The notes below the pieces were generated by a model. The model ran no database searches and was not told where the DNA came from. It saw nothing but the letters and a program-made list of their open reading frames with translations. Shown piece after piece: positions 51,781-61,153 of a DNA stretch of 64,000 nucleotides. The DNA lies in NCBI RefSeq assembly GCF_000802965.1, contig NZ_JSAK01000027.1:188051-252050 (forward strand). The letters run 5' to 3'. The position numbers and the translations under genes were made by a program. The DNA comes from Pseudomonas fluorescens (lineage in GTDB: Bacteria > Pseudomonadota > Gammaproteobacteria > Pseudomonadales > Pseudomonadaceae). The stretch's first letter is position 1, and each line of letters opens with the position of its first letter.

Positions 51781-51795
51781 CACCTGCCCCTTTTT
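51769..51795. terminator. intrinsic terminator between the small membrane gene and tam
   Basis: AGGGGCAG-ATGACAC-CTGCCCC-TTTTT, with the A run of the upstream arm making it usable in both directions. Confidence 0.88.
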
Positions 51796-51799
51796 CGCA

Positions 51800-52570
51800 T
51801 CAGCGCGTCGCAACCAAAAACAAACGTGGGAATGGCAGCAAAACCGAACCATCACTCAACGCCGGATAAGCCTGTTCTATAGCTGCCTGATACTGCTTCA
51901 GATACTGCGCCCGTTCCGCCTCATCCAGCGATTCGAGAAACGGCCGCAAACCACTGCCCTTGAACCACTCGACCACACCCGAGGCACCGCCCGCCAGCGG
52001 ATGATGGTAAGTAGTGCGCCACACATCGACGCGGGTGCAGCAGGCTTTCAGTATCGAGTAGTAACCGCTGGCACTTTCCATGTCAGTTCGCTGGCCGGCG
52101 GCGCCCGCCAGTTTGCCTACCCATGGTCCATCAGCGGCGATTTCACGCATCAAGCGGTGCGAAGGTTCGTTGAGATTGTCCGGCATCTGGATCGCCAGGC
52201 TGCCACCGGGAGAAAGTTTGCTCACCAGCGAAGGCAGCAACGTGGCGTGATCCGGCACCCACTGCAACACCGCGTTGGCAAAAATTACGTCGAACGGGCC
52301 GTTGTCCTGCCAGGTGTCGATGTCCGCGATATCGAACCGCACCTGCGGCAAGCGCTTGCGCGCGGCTTCGACCATGTCCGTCGAACTGTCCAGCCCCCGC
52401 ACTGTGGCGTTGGCAAAGCGCTCCACCAGCAACTCGGTGGAGTTGCCGGGGCCGCACCCGATGTCCACGGCCGAACGCACGTTCCCGGTGGGAATTGCCG
52501 CCAGCAGGTCACGGGCGGGACGGGTACGTTCATCTTCAAAAGCGACGTATTGCTTGGCGGACCAACTCAT
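51800..52570 (-). CDS. tam: trans-aconitate 2-methyltransferase
   Basis: A 256-aa class I SAM methyltransferase. SAM motif I is VDIGCGPGNSTELL near residue 36, and FDVIFANAVLQWVPDH near 92 is typical of Tam. The start MSWSAKQYVAFEDERTRPARDLL is diagnostic for the family. It methylates trans-aconitate, which inhibits aconitase. AGGAGAA precedes the start. Confidence 0.95.
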   Translation of the reverse strand: MSWSAKQYVAFEDERTRPARDLLAAIPTGNVRSAVDIGCGPGNSTELLVERFANATVRGLDSSTDMVEAARKRLPQVRFDIADIDTWQDNGPFDVIFANAVLQWVPDHATLLPSLVSKLSPGGSLAIQMPDNLNEPSHRLMREIAADGPWVGKLAGAAGQRTDMESASGYYSILKACCTRVDVWRTTYHHPLAGGASGVVEWFKGSGLRPFLESLDEAERAQYLKQYQAAIEQAYPALSDGSVLLPFPRLFLVATR

Positions 52571-52659
52571 TGCGTTCTCCTGTCGGTACGTTTTTCAGAG
52601 CGGGCGAAAACTTCAGTCGTAACGATACAGCCCCGACGTTGCTTTGCGTGCCTTTATGC

Positions 52660-52714
52660 AAGATCAAAAGATCGCAGCCTGCGGCAGCTCCTACAGGGGG
52701 AGCTGCGATCTTTT
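52660..52714. repeat. REP copy plus partial inverted copy
   Basis: GATCAAAAGATCGCAGCCTG CGGCAGCTCCTACAGG followed directly by an inverted GAGCTGCGATCTTTT; the family matches 37796 and 56277. Confidence 0.75.
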
Positions 52715-52789
52715 GCTCTGAAAAAAGCCGAATTTTCATAGCCATGGCGCTGTCACAAATTCACGCACTTCCCCATGAGGTACACGGCC

Positions 52790-53203
52790 ATGAAATTCGC
52801 AAAAGTCGCGCAAAAACTTGCCCTGTGGGCCGGCAGCCCAACAACCTTTCTCGGGGCAATCGTTCTGATTTTCTTGTGGGGGTTGAGTGGGCCGATCTTC
52901 GGTTTCAACGATACGTGGCAACTGATCATCAACACCTCGACCACCATCATCACGTTTCTGATGGTGTTCCTGATCCAGAACACGCAAAACCGTGACACGG
53001 ACATTTTGCATTTGAAGGTCGATGAGTTGTTGCGGGTAACCAAAGAAGCGCAGAACGCGATGCTGGGCCTGGAGGCGTTGGACCTCAAACAATTGGAAGC
53101 GTTGAGAAAGGAGTACCGGAAACTAGGCGAAGGTCAGACGATTTCCCTGGACGGCACCGTTGTCGAGGAGAAAGGCAGCAAGCCGAACCTCAATCAATGC
53201 TGA
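52790..53203 (+). CDS. low-affinity iron permease family protein
   Basis: A 137-aa membrane protein with two helices (about residues 17-37 and 43-65) and a helical tail with VDELLRVTKEAQNAMLGLEAL. It matches the Iron_permease family (PF04120) by the run FLMVFLIQNTQNRDTDILHLKVDELL. Whether these bacterial proteins move iron is unproven. The start at 52790 is chosen because GAGG lies 9 bases upstream; an ATG at 52775 is an alternative. Confidence 0.88.
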   Translation: MKFAKVAQKLALWAGSPTTFLGAIVLIFLWGLSGPIFGFNDTWQLIINTSTTIITFLMVFLIQNTQNRDTDILHLKVDELLRVTKEAQNAMLGLEALDLKQLEALRKEYRKLGEGQTISLDGTVVEEKGSKPNLNQC

Positions 53204-53248
53204 TCGGGTAATCGCGGGTGGCCCGAGGTCACCCGCTCATTCTATTGA

Positions 53249-53752
53249 TTAGCGACTGGCTTGCAGGGCCTTGGCCATTTGCAGGTGATTTTGCAGTTTA
53301 GGCAGTGTTTCTTCGGCAAAGGCTTTGATTTCCGGCACATCGGTGGTTTGCGCCGTTTGCTGCAGCTGATCGATAGCTTCCTGAGTGGTTTTGACCTGGC
53401 TGGCCGCATAGGCTTCATCGAAGCTATCGCCTTCCATGACTTCCGGCATCAGGGCTTTGGCCTTGTCGACCACTTCTTCGCGCGGGGCCACCGGCAAATC
53501 CAGTTGCTTGGCGATTTTAGCCAAGTGCTGGTTGGCGGTGGTGCGGTCGTTGATTACGACGATAGTGTAGTCCTTGACCTCTTTGGATTCGGACTTCTGG
53601 TGCGCCAGGCGACTGGCTTCGATGTCGGCCATGCCTTTGGCTGAAGCATCGTTGATGAATTCGGCGGGCGACTGGGCGAAAGCACTGTTGGCGCACAGGC
53701 CCAGTAACGTGGCAATTGCGGCGTTGCGTAATCGGGTGGCCATCCAGTTCAT
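53249..53752 (-). CDS. DUF4142 periplasmic protein
   Basis: A 167-aa exported four-helix protein. The signal peptide ends near residue 26 (CANSAFA-QS), and the DUF4142 core is seen in INDASAKGMADIEASRLAHQKS and DRTTANQHLAKIAKQL. The function is unknown; such proteins are often stress-induced. AGAGGAGG precedes the start. The next gene on this strand encodes a KGG stress protein, suggesting a shared stress context. Confidence 0.88.
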   Translation of the reverse strand: MNWMATRLRNAAIATLLGLCANSAFAQSPAEFINDASAKGMADIEASRLAHQKSESKEVKDYTIVVINDRTTANQHLAKIAKQLDLPVAPREEVVDKAKALMPEVMEGDSFDEAYAASQVKTTQEAIDQLQQTAQTTDVPEIKAFAEETLPKLQNHLQMAKALQASR

Positions 53753-53824
53753 GGTCGCGCCCTCCTCTTTAAATTCAAACGGGAGCTTTCGCCCCCGCTT
53801 CTCAATCAAAACCACCTTCATCCA

Positions 53825-53983
53825 TTACTTGGATTTCTGAGCGGGCTTGCGGCCCATGTCGGGTTTCGCAGGCTCTTTATCGACAGTCGTGGTGGTGGTT
53901 TTCCCACCCTTGCGACCGGCTTCAGACGCCTTGGTTCGATCGTTGGCGAAGTTTCCCGAGTTCGAGTTTCTTGAATTAGGCAT
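53825..53983 (-). CDS. KGG-motif general stress protein
   Basis: A 52-aa hydrophilic protein with the KGG/con-10-like motif ASEAGRKGGKTTTTT at residues 19-33 and a basic C-terminus (GRKPAQKSK). Such proteins are stress- or stationary-phase-linked in other bacteria. GAGGAAG lies upstream of the ATG at 53983. Confidence 0.75.
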   Translation of the reverse strand: MPNSRNSNSGNFANDRTKASEAGRKGGKTTTTTVDKEPAKPDMGRKPAQKSK

Positions 53984-54092
53984 GATTCTCTTCCTCTTGT
54001 ATTGATCGCGGCGAGCTATAGCCCGCATAGATTCTGAATTTGTGCGATGCAAAAGGTTTAAAAGAATCTGCCGATGGAACGACGAACGGCAT

Positions 54093-55442
54093 TCACCCCA
54101 GGCGCAGGTGATGCTCGCGCTTGGCGCTGTACATCGCATCATCGGCGTGCCTGAACAGCTGCTTTTCTTCCGTGCCGTGTTCGGGGTACTGGGCGACGCC
54201 GATGCTCGGCTGGATGTGCAGGCTGTGCCCGTCCAGGCGCAGGGGCTGGGCCAGGACCTGTCGGATTTTCCCGGCCACGCCATCGGCATCGCCCGAGGCG
54301 TGGATGCTGTGCAGCAACACCACAAACTCATCGCCACCAATGCGCGCCACCGTGTCGGACTCACGCACACAGCCCTTAAGCCGATTGGCGACGGTTTGCA
54401 GCAGCATGTCGCCAACCGCGTGGCCGTGGGTGTCGTTGACCTGCTTGAAACGGTCGAGGTCGACGTAAAGCAGCGCCATTCGTCCGTGGCCCTCGCGCGC
54501 TGCGTCGAGTGCAGTCTTGAGCCGGTCACGCAGCAATTCGCGGTTAGGCAGTTGCGTCAATTGATCGTACTGGGCCATACGCTGCAGGCGCGCGTGCAGC
54601 TGCTTGCGCTCGATCGCGGTCGCCACCTGCGCGCAGACGTATTGCAGCAGTTCTTTATCCTGTTCGGTGTAGCGTTCGCCGCCTGGAACGCTTTTGACGA
54701 TCAGTGCGCCGATGGGGGTGCCGTTTTGCGAGTTCAACGGTACGCCGAGCCAGCAGGGCGAATGCTGTTCGGTCACCCATGCTTCGAAGCCCACTTGCGG
54801 TGTGGTCTGGTCCGGGGTCAACAGGATCGGCAGGCCGGTGCGAATGACTTCGGCACACAGGCGCCCGGTTATCGCTCCGGGCAAGTCGGGCTCGGGCTCG
54901 TGGTCATCGACGTGATAAGGGAATTTCAGCTCGGCACAGTGTTCGTCGTACAGCGCGACGGAAAAATTCAGCGCCGGCAGCCATTCACCGATGATCAGAT
55001 GGATGCGTTTGAACAGCGCCAAGAGGTCTTCGGCGGCATGCGCCGCTTCGGAAATCGCATACAGCGCCGCTTGCCGGGATTCGGCCTGTTTGCGCTCGGT
55101 GATGTCGCGGGCCACGGCGATACGCAGTTGATCGACCTCCGACCAACGGGCCGACCAGAGGATATGCACTACCCGGCCGTCCTTGCGCAGGTAACGGTTC
55201 TCGAAGTTGAGCTTGGGCTCGCCACCCATGATCTCCCGCGCGGCGTCGAGGGTGCGCTGACGGTCGGCCGGATGGACCAGCTCGATCATTGGCTGACCGA
55301 TCAACTCTTCGGGGCTGTAACCGAAAATGCGCTCGCAGGCCGCGCTGACAAAAACGAAGCGACCTTGTTTATCGACTGCACAGACGGCGTCCAGCAACAG
55401 GTCGATGTAGCTCGCCAACGGAGCGGGGTTTCTGGTGGTCAT
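54093..55442 (-). CDS. PAS-GAF-GGDEF diguanylate cyclase
   Basis: A 449-aa cytosolic protein. It has a PAS domain (about residues 8-125, ending DITERKQAE), a GAF domain (about 130-285) and a GGDEF domain with an intact active site RIGGDEFVVLL near 370 and DLDRFKQVNDTHGHAVGD near 329. It should synthesise cyclic-di-GMP in response to a cytosolic signal. The start at 55442 is preferred; the frame is open to 55466. Confidence 0.92.
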   Translation of the reverse strand: MTTRNPAPLASYIDLLLDAVCAVDKQGRFVFVSAACERIFGYSPEELIGQPMIELVHPADRQRTLDAAREIMGGEPKLNFENRYLRKDGRVVHILWSARWSEVDQLRIAVARDITERKQAESRQAALYAISEAAHAAEDLLALFKRIHLIIGEWLPALNFSVALYDEHCAELKFPYHVDDHEPEPDLPGAITGRLCAEVIRTGLPILLTPDQTTPQVGFEAWVTEQHSPCWLGVPLNSQNGTPIGALIVKSVPGGERYTEQDKELLQYVCAQVATAIERKQLHARLQRMAQYDQLTQLPNRELLRDRLKTALDAAREGHGRMALLYVDLDRFKQVNDTHGHAVGDMLLQTVANRLKGCVRESDTVARIGGDEFVVLLHSIHASGDADGVAGKIRQVLAQPLRLDGHSLHIQPSIGVAQYPEHGTEEKQLFRHADDAMYSAKREHHLRLG

Positions 55443-55532
55443 GGTGCCTAGCGCGCGTCCGAACAATGCCGCAATAAAAAACCATCCCTGACCGGTTATC
55501 CGTTTGTTACTGATGCATCCCTGCGATCAGCT

Positions 55533-56171
55533 TCAAGCCTTGTTCGTCACCAGCCCCGGCAATGCATGCGCCAGGGCGTTGATCGCAAAACCGATAAACA
55601 TCACGCCACACAAGCGAGTAATCGCCAGTTCATGACGCTGATACAAGGTGCGCACCCGCTGCGCCCCAACGATGCCGATGAGAATAGCGTAGGCGACAAG
55701 GCCACCGACGAAACTCAGGAAAATCAGCCACGGCAACATTGACCAGGTCAGCAACTCTGCGCGGCTCGACAGCAGTGCGGTAAACGTCGCCACCGCCACC
55801 GGATAAGCCTTTGGATTGGTCAGGCCAAACAGGATGCCATGCCAGAACGGCTGCCGCGCCGGCCCTTGTGGCGCTTGCGTGCCGCTATGACGAGCACGCA
55901 CAGCGCGCCATCCGAGCCAGAACAGATAGAGCCCGCTGAGCACGCCCAGTACATCGAACGCGGTGCTGCCGATTTCCCGCGCGCCGACAATCGCCACCAG
56001 CGCGGTGCTGCACCAGACCACGTCGCCCAATAAATGCCCGCAGAGAAACCCTGCCCCTGCCCGCCGACCGTGGGCCGCACCGATACCGAATACCGCCAGC
56101 ACGCCCGGCCCGGGGGTGATGCCGTAGATGAAACCGGAGGCGAGAACGGCCATGAGTAGCGATGGGGTCAT
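55533..56171 (-). CDS. LysE-family translocator
   Basis: A 212-aa exporter of the LysE/RhtB family with about six helices and the signature ITPGPGVLAVFGIG near residue 18, plus GILFGLTNPKAYPVAVATF near 110. It probably exports an amino acid; the substrate is unknown. Confidence 0.9.
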   Translation of the reverse strand: MTPSLLMAVLASGFIYGITPGPGVLAVFGIGAAHGRRAGAGFLCGHLLGDVVWCSTALVAIVGAREIGSTAFDVLGVLSGLYLFWLGWRAVRARHSGTQAPQGPARQPFWHGILFGLTNPKAYPVAVATFTALLSSRAELLTWSMLPWLIFLSFVGGLVAYAILIGIVGAQRVRTLYQRHELAITRLCGVMFIGFAINALAHALPGLVTNKA

Positions 56172-56276
56172 TGGAAGTCCTTTTTGAACGACTGCGTGAA
56201 TGGGCGCCAGTCTATATCAGCTTCTGAAGCATTGACTGACAGATCGTCGAAGGAATCTGGATATCAGGTCGCCTGC

Positions 56277-56360
56277 AAAGATCAAAAGATCGCAGCCTCC
56301 GGCAGCTCCTACAGGGATGCGTGGTCCCTGTAGGAGCTGCCGCAGGCTGCGATCTTTTAA
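56277..56360. repeat. inverted REP pair (GATCGCAGCCTCCGGCAGCTCCTACAGG type)
   Basis: AAGATCAAAAGATCGCAGCC TCCGGCAGCTCCTACAGG and the inverted CCTGTAGGAGCTGCCGCAGGCTGCGATCTTTT, 10 bp apart, between the LysE and MFS genes. Confidence 0.85.
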
Positions 56361-56370
56361 GACCTTGTTT

Positions 56371-57702
56371 TTAGAACTTGTCCAGCGTGCGCAGTTTCTG
56401 CGGCAGGCCCCACATCAGCAGCGCCACCGCAATCAGCGCGCAGACACCAATGACATACAGCGCCGGTGTGGTGCTGCCGGTCAGGTCCTTGATGCGTCCG
56501 ACCATGACCGGGCTGACGATGCCGCCGAACTGACCCAGCGTATTGATCACCGCGATCCCGCCCGCCGCACCCGCCCCAGCACCCGCCAGCAGTTTCGGTG
56601 GCAAGGTCCAGAAGCTCGGGATCGAGGCGATGATCCCGGCGCCGAGCAAGCCCAAAGCGACGATCAGGAAGGTCGTGTGGTTAGCGAAGATCCCGGCACA
56701 GAAGAAACCGATCGCGCCGACAGCTACCAGCCCGGCAACAAACTTGCGTCGCTCGCCTGTCGAGTCGGACAAGCGCCCGATCACCACCATGCTGATCGCG
56801 CCGCAGATGTACGGAATGGCGGTCAGCAAACCGATCATCACCGGGCTCTCGGTGCCGGCACTGCGGATCAATTGCGGAGCCCAGAAATTCAAGCCATAAG
56901 ACGCTACCTGAATCAGGAAGTAGATCAGGCCGAGGGTCAGGAACCCCGGAATGCGCAATGCCGCCAGTAACGAACCACCACTTTTGTGCGGTTCATGGTG
57001 TGCAATGCGGCTGGCCAGCAGCGTCTTCTCTGACGGCGTCAACCAATGGGCGTCTTCGATGCGGTCCTTGAGCAAGGTCAACACCAGCAAGCCGAGGCCG
57101 ATGCATGGCACGCCGCCGAGCAGGAACAGCCAGTGCCAGCCACGCATTTCCAGAAAGCCGTCGAGATGTTGCAGCACCAGCCCGGAGAACGGCGCGCCGA
57201 CCAGGCCGGCAAACGCCGACGCCAGGAACAACATCGAGGTGATGCGCCCGCGATAGTGCTGGGGAAACCACAGCGTCAGGTAATACAACACGCCCGGCGC
57301 GAAACCCGCCTCCATCGCACCGATCACAAACCGCAGGACATAGAACTGCCATTCGCTGTTGACGAACACCATCAGTGCAGTCGCCAGGCCCCAGGACATC
57401 ATGATCCGGGCGATCCAGCGCCGGGCGCCGACCTTGTACAGCATCATGTTGCTCGGCACTTCGAAAATCACATAACCGACCACGAACAACCCGGCGCCGA
57501 GGCCGTAAGCGGTGTCGCTCAGGCTCAAGTCGGTCTGCAATTGGAATTTGGCGAAGCTGATGTTGATGCGATCAAAAAACGCGAACAGGTAGCAAACCAT
57601 GATCAACGGCATCAGGCGCCAGGCGACTTTTTTTACCAGGGCTTTTTCTTCGTCGAGGCTAACGGCCGGGCTCGCGCCCGCCTCCAGTACATTCAGGCTC
57701 AT
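56371..57702 (-). CDS. MFS transporter (anion:cation symporter family)
   Basis: A 443-aa major-facilitator protein with 12 helices. KKVAWRLMPLIMVCYLFAFFDRINISFAKFQLQ near residue 20 is the typical start of the ACS family (dicarboxylate and sugar-acid carriers). The start at 57702 has GGAGAAC upstream. It probably imports the substrate of the adjacent mvaB-like and CoA-transferase genes on the same strand. Confidence 0.9.
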   Translation of the reverse strand: MSLNVLEAGASPAVSLDEEKALVKKVAWRLMPLIMVCYLFAFFDRINISFAKFQLQTDLSLSDTAYGLGAGLFVVGYVIFEVPSNMMLYKVGARRWIARIMMSWGLATALMVFVNSEWQFYVLRFVIGAMEAGFAPGVLYYLTLWFPQHYRGRITSMLFLASAFAGLVGAPFSGLVLQHLDGFLEMRGWHWLFLLGGVPCIGLGLLVLTLLKDRIEDAHWLTPSEKTLLASRIAHHEPHKSGGSLLAALRIPGFLTLGLIYFLIQVASYGLNFWAPQLIRSAGTESPVMIGLLTAIPYICGAISMVVIGRLSDSTGERRKFVAGLVAVGAIGFFCAGIFANHTTFLIVALGLLGAGIIASIPSFWTLPPKLLAGAGAGAAGGIAVINTLGQFGGIVSPVMVGRIKDLTGSTTPALYVIGVCALIAVALLMWGLPQKLRTLDKF

Positions 57703-57773
57703 TGCGGTTCTCCAGGCGGACTTCCCGTGGGTGTCCGATTGTTTTTGTTGTCTGGTTAGGGGGGACGTTTTTC

Positions 57774-57857
57774 TGTAGGAGCCGGCTTGCTGGCGATGCT
57801 GCGTGCCAGTCAACATCGACCGACACACCGCATCGCCAGCAAGCCGGCTCCTACAGG
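57774..57857. repeat. inverted REP pair (TGTAGGAGCCGGCTTGCTGGCGAT type)
   Basis: Same family as the pair at 26326, inverted arms with a spacer of about 35 bp, between the MFS and mvaB-like genes. Confidence 0.85.
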
Positions 57858-57871
57858 TGGATCGGGTGTAT

Positions 57872-58798
57872 TCAGAACGGCACGGGGTGCAGGTCGCAGT
57901 TACGTCCGGCCTTGGCCAGTTGGCCCGGTACTTCGTGGCCGAGCAGCGCCGGTAAACCTCGAGACAGTTTCAGTAAAAGCGGCAGATCGATGCCGGTGTG
58001 AATGCCGACTTCATCGCACAGGTTCACCAGGTCTTCGGTGCAGATGTTGCCCGAGGCGCCCGGTGCAAACGGGCATCCGCCGAGGCCGCCGAGTGCTGCG
58101 TCGAAACGCCGGGCACCGGCCTCGAACGCGGCCAGCACATTGCACAATCCGAGGCCACGGGTGTTGTGGAAGTGCAGAGTCAGGTCTGCCGGCGATACGC
58201 GCTGCAAGACCCGTCGCACCAATCGATCCACCTGACGCGGATTGGCCATGCCAGTGGTGTCCGCCAAGGTGATGCCCTGGATGCCGAGTTCCTGATAGGC
58301 CTCGACGATCTGCATCACTCGGTCTTCATCGATCTTGCCTTCGAACGGGCAACCAAAGGTTGTCGCGATACTGGCGTTGAGTCGCACCTGAGTACCACCG
58401 ACGAACTGCACGATCTCGCCAAACGCTGTTAACGAATCTTCGCAGCGCATGCGCATGTTCGCCAGATTGTGAGTCTGGCTGGCGGACATCACCAGGTTCA
58501 GCTCATCGGCATTGCACGCCAGAGCCCGCTGCGCGCCTTTCAGATTGGGGATCAACGCGACGTAGATCACCCCCGGTTGACGGGTGATGCCCTTGAACAC
58601 CAGTTCACCGTCGCGCAATGCGGGAATGGCTTTCGGCGAGACAAACGAACCCCCTTCAATACGGCTGAATCCGGCCATGGACAATTGATCGATCAGGGCA
58701 ATCTTGTCGACGGTTTCGACCCACGTCGGCTCGATCTGCAAGCCGTCGCGCGGGGAGACTTCCTGAACGATCAGGCTGTCGGAATAATCAGAAATCAT
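57872..58798 (-). CDS. hydroxymethylglutaryl-CoA lyase family protein
   Basis: A 308-aa TIM-barrel lyase. SPRDGLQ near residue 15 holds the metal/catalytic region, HFHNTRGLGLCNVLAA supplies two His ligands, and GLGGCPFAPGASGN near 240 is the HMG-CoA lyase signature with the catalytic Cys. With the coupled class III CoA-transferase it may act on a 3-hydroxy-3-methyl acyl-CoA such as citramalyl-CoA or HMG-CoA. The specific substrate is inferred only. It overlaps the CoA-transferase gene by 4 bp. Confidence 0.9.
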   Translation of the reverse strand: MISDYSDSLIVQEVSPRDGLQIEPTWVETVDKIALIDQLSMAGFSRIEGGSFVSPKAIPALRDGELVFKGITRQPGVIYVALIPNLKGAQRALACNADELNLVMSASQTHNLANMRMRCEDSLTAFGEIVQFVGGTQVRLNASIATTFGCPFEGKIDEDRVMQIVEAYQELGIQGITLADTTGMANPRQVDRLVRRVLQRVSPADLTLHFHNTRGLGLCNVLAAFEAGARRFDAALGGLGGCPFAPGASGNICTEDLVNLCDEVGIHTGIDLPLLLKLSRGLPALLGHEVPGQLAKAGRNCDLHPVPF

Positions 58799-59988
58799 TG
58801 CACCACTCCTTCGACTTTCAGCCGTTCGATGTCTGCCACGGTCAGGCCCAGTTGCGCGAGGATACCGTCGGTGTGCTGACCCAATCCGGGGCCGGACCAG
58901 TTCACGCTTCCGGGGGTTTCCGAGAGTTTCGGCACGATGCCCGGCATCTTCACCGTAGCGCCACCCGGCAGCTCGGCGTTGAGCAGCATGTCCCGCGCTT
59001 GATAGTGCGGATCGGCAACGATGTCGGCCACCGAATAGATGCGCCCGGCCGGGACTTCGGCGGCTTCCAGCGCGGCCAATACATCATCGATGGGCAGGCT
59101 GCTGGTCCAGTGGGTGATTGCCGCATCAAGCAGATTGCTCTTGGCTGCACGCCCGTCGTTGTGGGCGAATTCCGGTGCTTCGGCCAGATCGCGGCGGCCG
59201 ATGGTTTCCATCAAACGCTTGTAGATCGGGTCACTGTTGCCGGCAATCACCACGTAAGCGCCATCGGCCGTCAGGTAAGTGTTGGAAGGCGCGATGCCCG
59301 GCAAGGCACCGCCGCTGCGCTCGCGCACATGGCCGAGCATGTCGTATTCGGGCACCAGGCTTTCCATGACGTTGAACACGCTTTCGGCCAGCGATACGTC
59401 GACGATTTGCCCACCGCCCTGCCCGGTCTTGACCCGTAGCAACGACATCAGCGCGCCGATCACCGCGTGCAGCGACGCCAGGGAATCGCCGAGGCTGACG
59501 CCGACCCGCGCTGGCGGTGAACCGGGGGTGCCGGTGGTGTAGCGGATGCCGCCCATGGCCTCGCCAATGGCGCCGAAACCCGGACGATCGCGATAGGGGC
59601 CAGTCTGGCCGTAACCGGAGATCCGCACCAGGGTAAGGTTGGGGTTGAGGGCGTGCAGTACGTCCCAGCCCAGGCCGAGTTTTTCCAGCGCGCCGGGGCG
59701 CAGGTTTTCGATCAGCACGTCGGCGCTGGTCGCCAGTTGCTTGACCAGTTCGATGCCTTCCGGGGATTTGAGGTTCAGCGCGAGGGATTTCTTGTTACGC
59801 GATTGCAGGTACCACCACAGCGAAGTGCCTTCGTGCAGCTTGCGCCATTTGCGCAGCGGGTCGCCCTGACCCATGGCTTCGATCTTGATCACTTCGGCGC
59901 CGAACTCGGCGAGCATGCGCGCGGCGAACGGCGCGGCGATCAGCGTGCCGATCTCGATCACTTTGATTGCACTCAGGGGGGCAGTCAT
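58795..59988 (-). CDS. CaiB/BaiF family (class III) CoA-transferase
   Basis: A 397-aa class III CoA-transferase: KVIEIGTLIAAPFAARMLAEFGAEVIKIEAMGQGD near residue 9 and a catalytic Asp in YDMLGHVRERSGG or the preceding ENLRPGALEKLG stretch. It makes the CoA ester for the lyase whose gene follows by a 4-bp ATGA overlap. Its promoter lies in the 256-bp gap with the LysR gene. Confidence 0.9.
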   Translation of the reverse strand: MTAPLSAIKVIEIGTLIAAPFAARMLAEFGAEVIKIEAMGQGDPLRKWRKLHEGTSLWWYLQSRNKKSLALNLKSPEGIELVKQLATSADVLIENLRPGALEKLGLGWDVLHALNPNLTLVRISGYGQTGPYRDRPGFGAIGEAMGGIRYTTGTPGSPPARVGVSLGDSLASLHAVIGALMSLLRVKTGQGGGQIVDVSLAESVFNVMESLVPEYDMLGHVRERSGGALPGIAPSNTYLTADGAYVVIAGNSDPIYKRLMETIGRRDLAEAPEFAHNDGRAAKSNLLDAAITHWTSSLPIDDVLAALEAAEVPAGRIYSVADIVADPHYQARDMLLNAELPGGATVKMPGIVPKLSETPGSVNWSGPGLGQHTDGILAQLGLTVADIERLKVEGVVQ

Positions 59989-60124
59989 CGCGGGGTACCT
60001 CTAGTTGTTCTTGGAATTGCTGCCAAGGCTAGAGGAGCGTGGCCGTTGGAATCCAACCTTCAGTTGGCAACGAGCGTTCGCGAAACGCGAACGCCCTGAA
60101 AACTATCGTCGTCGTTAGGTCAGT

Positions 60125-60220
60125 CATCGCGGGCAAGCCCGCTCCCACAGGGATCTTTGGTGTTCCTGTAGTTTTCTGTCCCACATTGCCTACTGTGGGA
60201 GCGTGGCTTGCCCGCGATGA
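60125..60220. repeat. inverted REP pair (CATCGCGGGCAAGCCCGCTC type)
   Basis: CATCGCGGGCAAGCCCGCTC and the inverted GAGCGTGGCTTGCCCGCGATG around a spacer of about 40 bp, between the LysR and CoA-transferase genes; same family as 31033. Confidence 0.85.
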
Positions 60221-60244
60221 GGCCGGTCCATTCAGCAGAAACCG

Positions 60245-61153
60245 TCAGGCTTGCCCGCGCAAATGCTCAAACAACATCCGACTCACCGGCGACAGCAACG
60301 CCTCATCACGCACCACCACGATCAAGGCGCGATCCGACCAGTCGTCAGTCAGCGGCACCGCCGTCAGTCCCAACGCCCGACCAAACAATTCATAAGCCCG
60401 CTGCGGCAGGACACCAATTCCCATGTTGGCCTGGACCATGCGGCACATCGCATCGAACCCCGGCACATGAATGCGCACCCGCAGCACCTTGCCTGCCTCG
60501 CGCGCGGCGGCGTGGGTGCGCATGTTGATCGAACTGGCGGCGTGCAGACCGACGTAATCGCTGTCCAGCGTATCGGCGAAAGCGACGTTCGAACGGTCGG
60601 CCAACGGATGATGCGGCGGCATCAGCACCACCAGTTTGTCCTGACGGTACAACACGCTGTGCAGGCCTTTGATGTCGCTGTCGATGGAACATATCCCGAG
60701 GTCCGCGACACCATCCAGCACGCCCTGAATCACCCCGGCGCTGGGGCGTTCTTCGAGGTCGGTCTTGACCTGTGGATGTTGTTCGGAAAAATCCCGCAGG
60801 TCTTCGGGCAGAAACTGGATGATCGCCGACAGATTCGCCAGCATCCGCACATAGCCCCGCACACCGTGACTGTGCTCACCCAGTTCCAGGCCCATTTTCT
60901 CCACGTTGAAGAGCATCTGCCGGGCGTGGTGCAACAGGGTTTCACCCGCTGGCGTAAGCGTCATGCCCTTAGCCTGACGCACGAACAGGCTGATGCCCAG
61001 CGCCTCCTCCAACTCCATCAAACGCTTGCTCGCTGCCGACACCGCAATTGACTCACGCGCGGCGGCGCGGGTCAGCGTGCCCTCTTCATGCACGGCCACG
61101 AACAGTTGCAGGGTGATCAGGTCGAGGCGGCGGATCAGGCTTTTTTGCAGCAT
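60245..61153 (-). CDS. LysR-family transcriptional regulator
   Basis: A 302-aa LysR regulator. The winged helix-turn-helix is at about residues 12-70 (FVAVHEEGTLTRAAARESIAVSAASKRLMELEEALG), and a substrate-binding effector domain follows. It lies upstream of, and on the same strand as, the CoA-transferase/lyase/MFS genes and probably controls them. The start at 61153 fits the family; a longer frame reaches 61225. Confidence 0.9.
   Translation of the reverse strand: MLQKSLIRRLDLITLQLFVAVHEEGTLTRAAARESIAVSAASKRLMELEEALGISLFVRQAKGMTLTPAGETLLHHARQMLFNVEKMGLELGEHSHGVRGYVRMLANLSAIIQFLPEDLRDFSEQHPQVKTDLEERPSAGVIQGVLDGVADLGICSIDSDIKGLHSVLYRQDKLVVLMPPHHPLADRSNVAFADTLDSDYVGLHAASSINMRTHAAAREAGKVLRVRIHVPGFDAMCRMVQANMGIGVLPQRAYELFGRALGLTAVPLTDDWSDRALIVVVRDEALLSPVSRMLFEHLRGQA

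Noticed and set aside
48903..51800. Integrated element with attachment sites using the tRNA-Gly 3' end
   Set aside because: I looked for a second copy of the tRNA 3' end and for an integrase gene nearby and found neither; the toxin-antitoxin patch is small.
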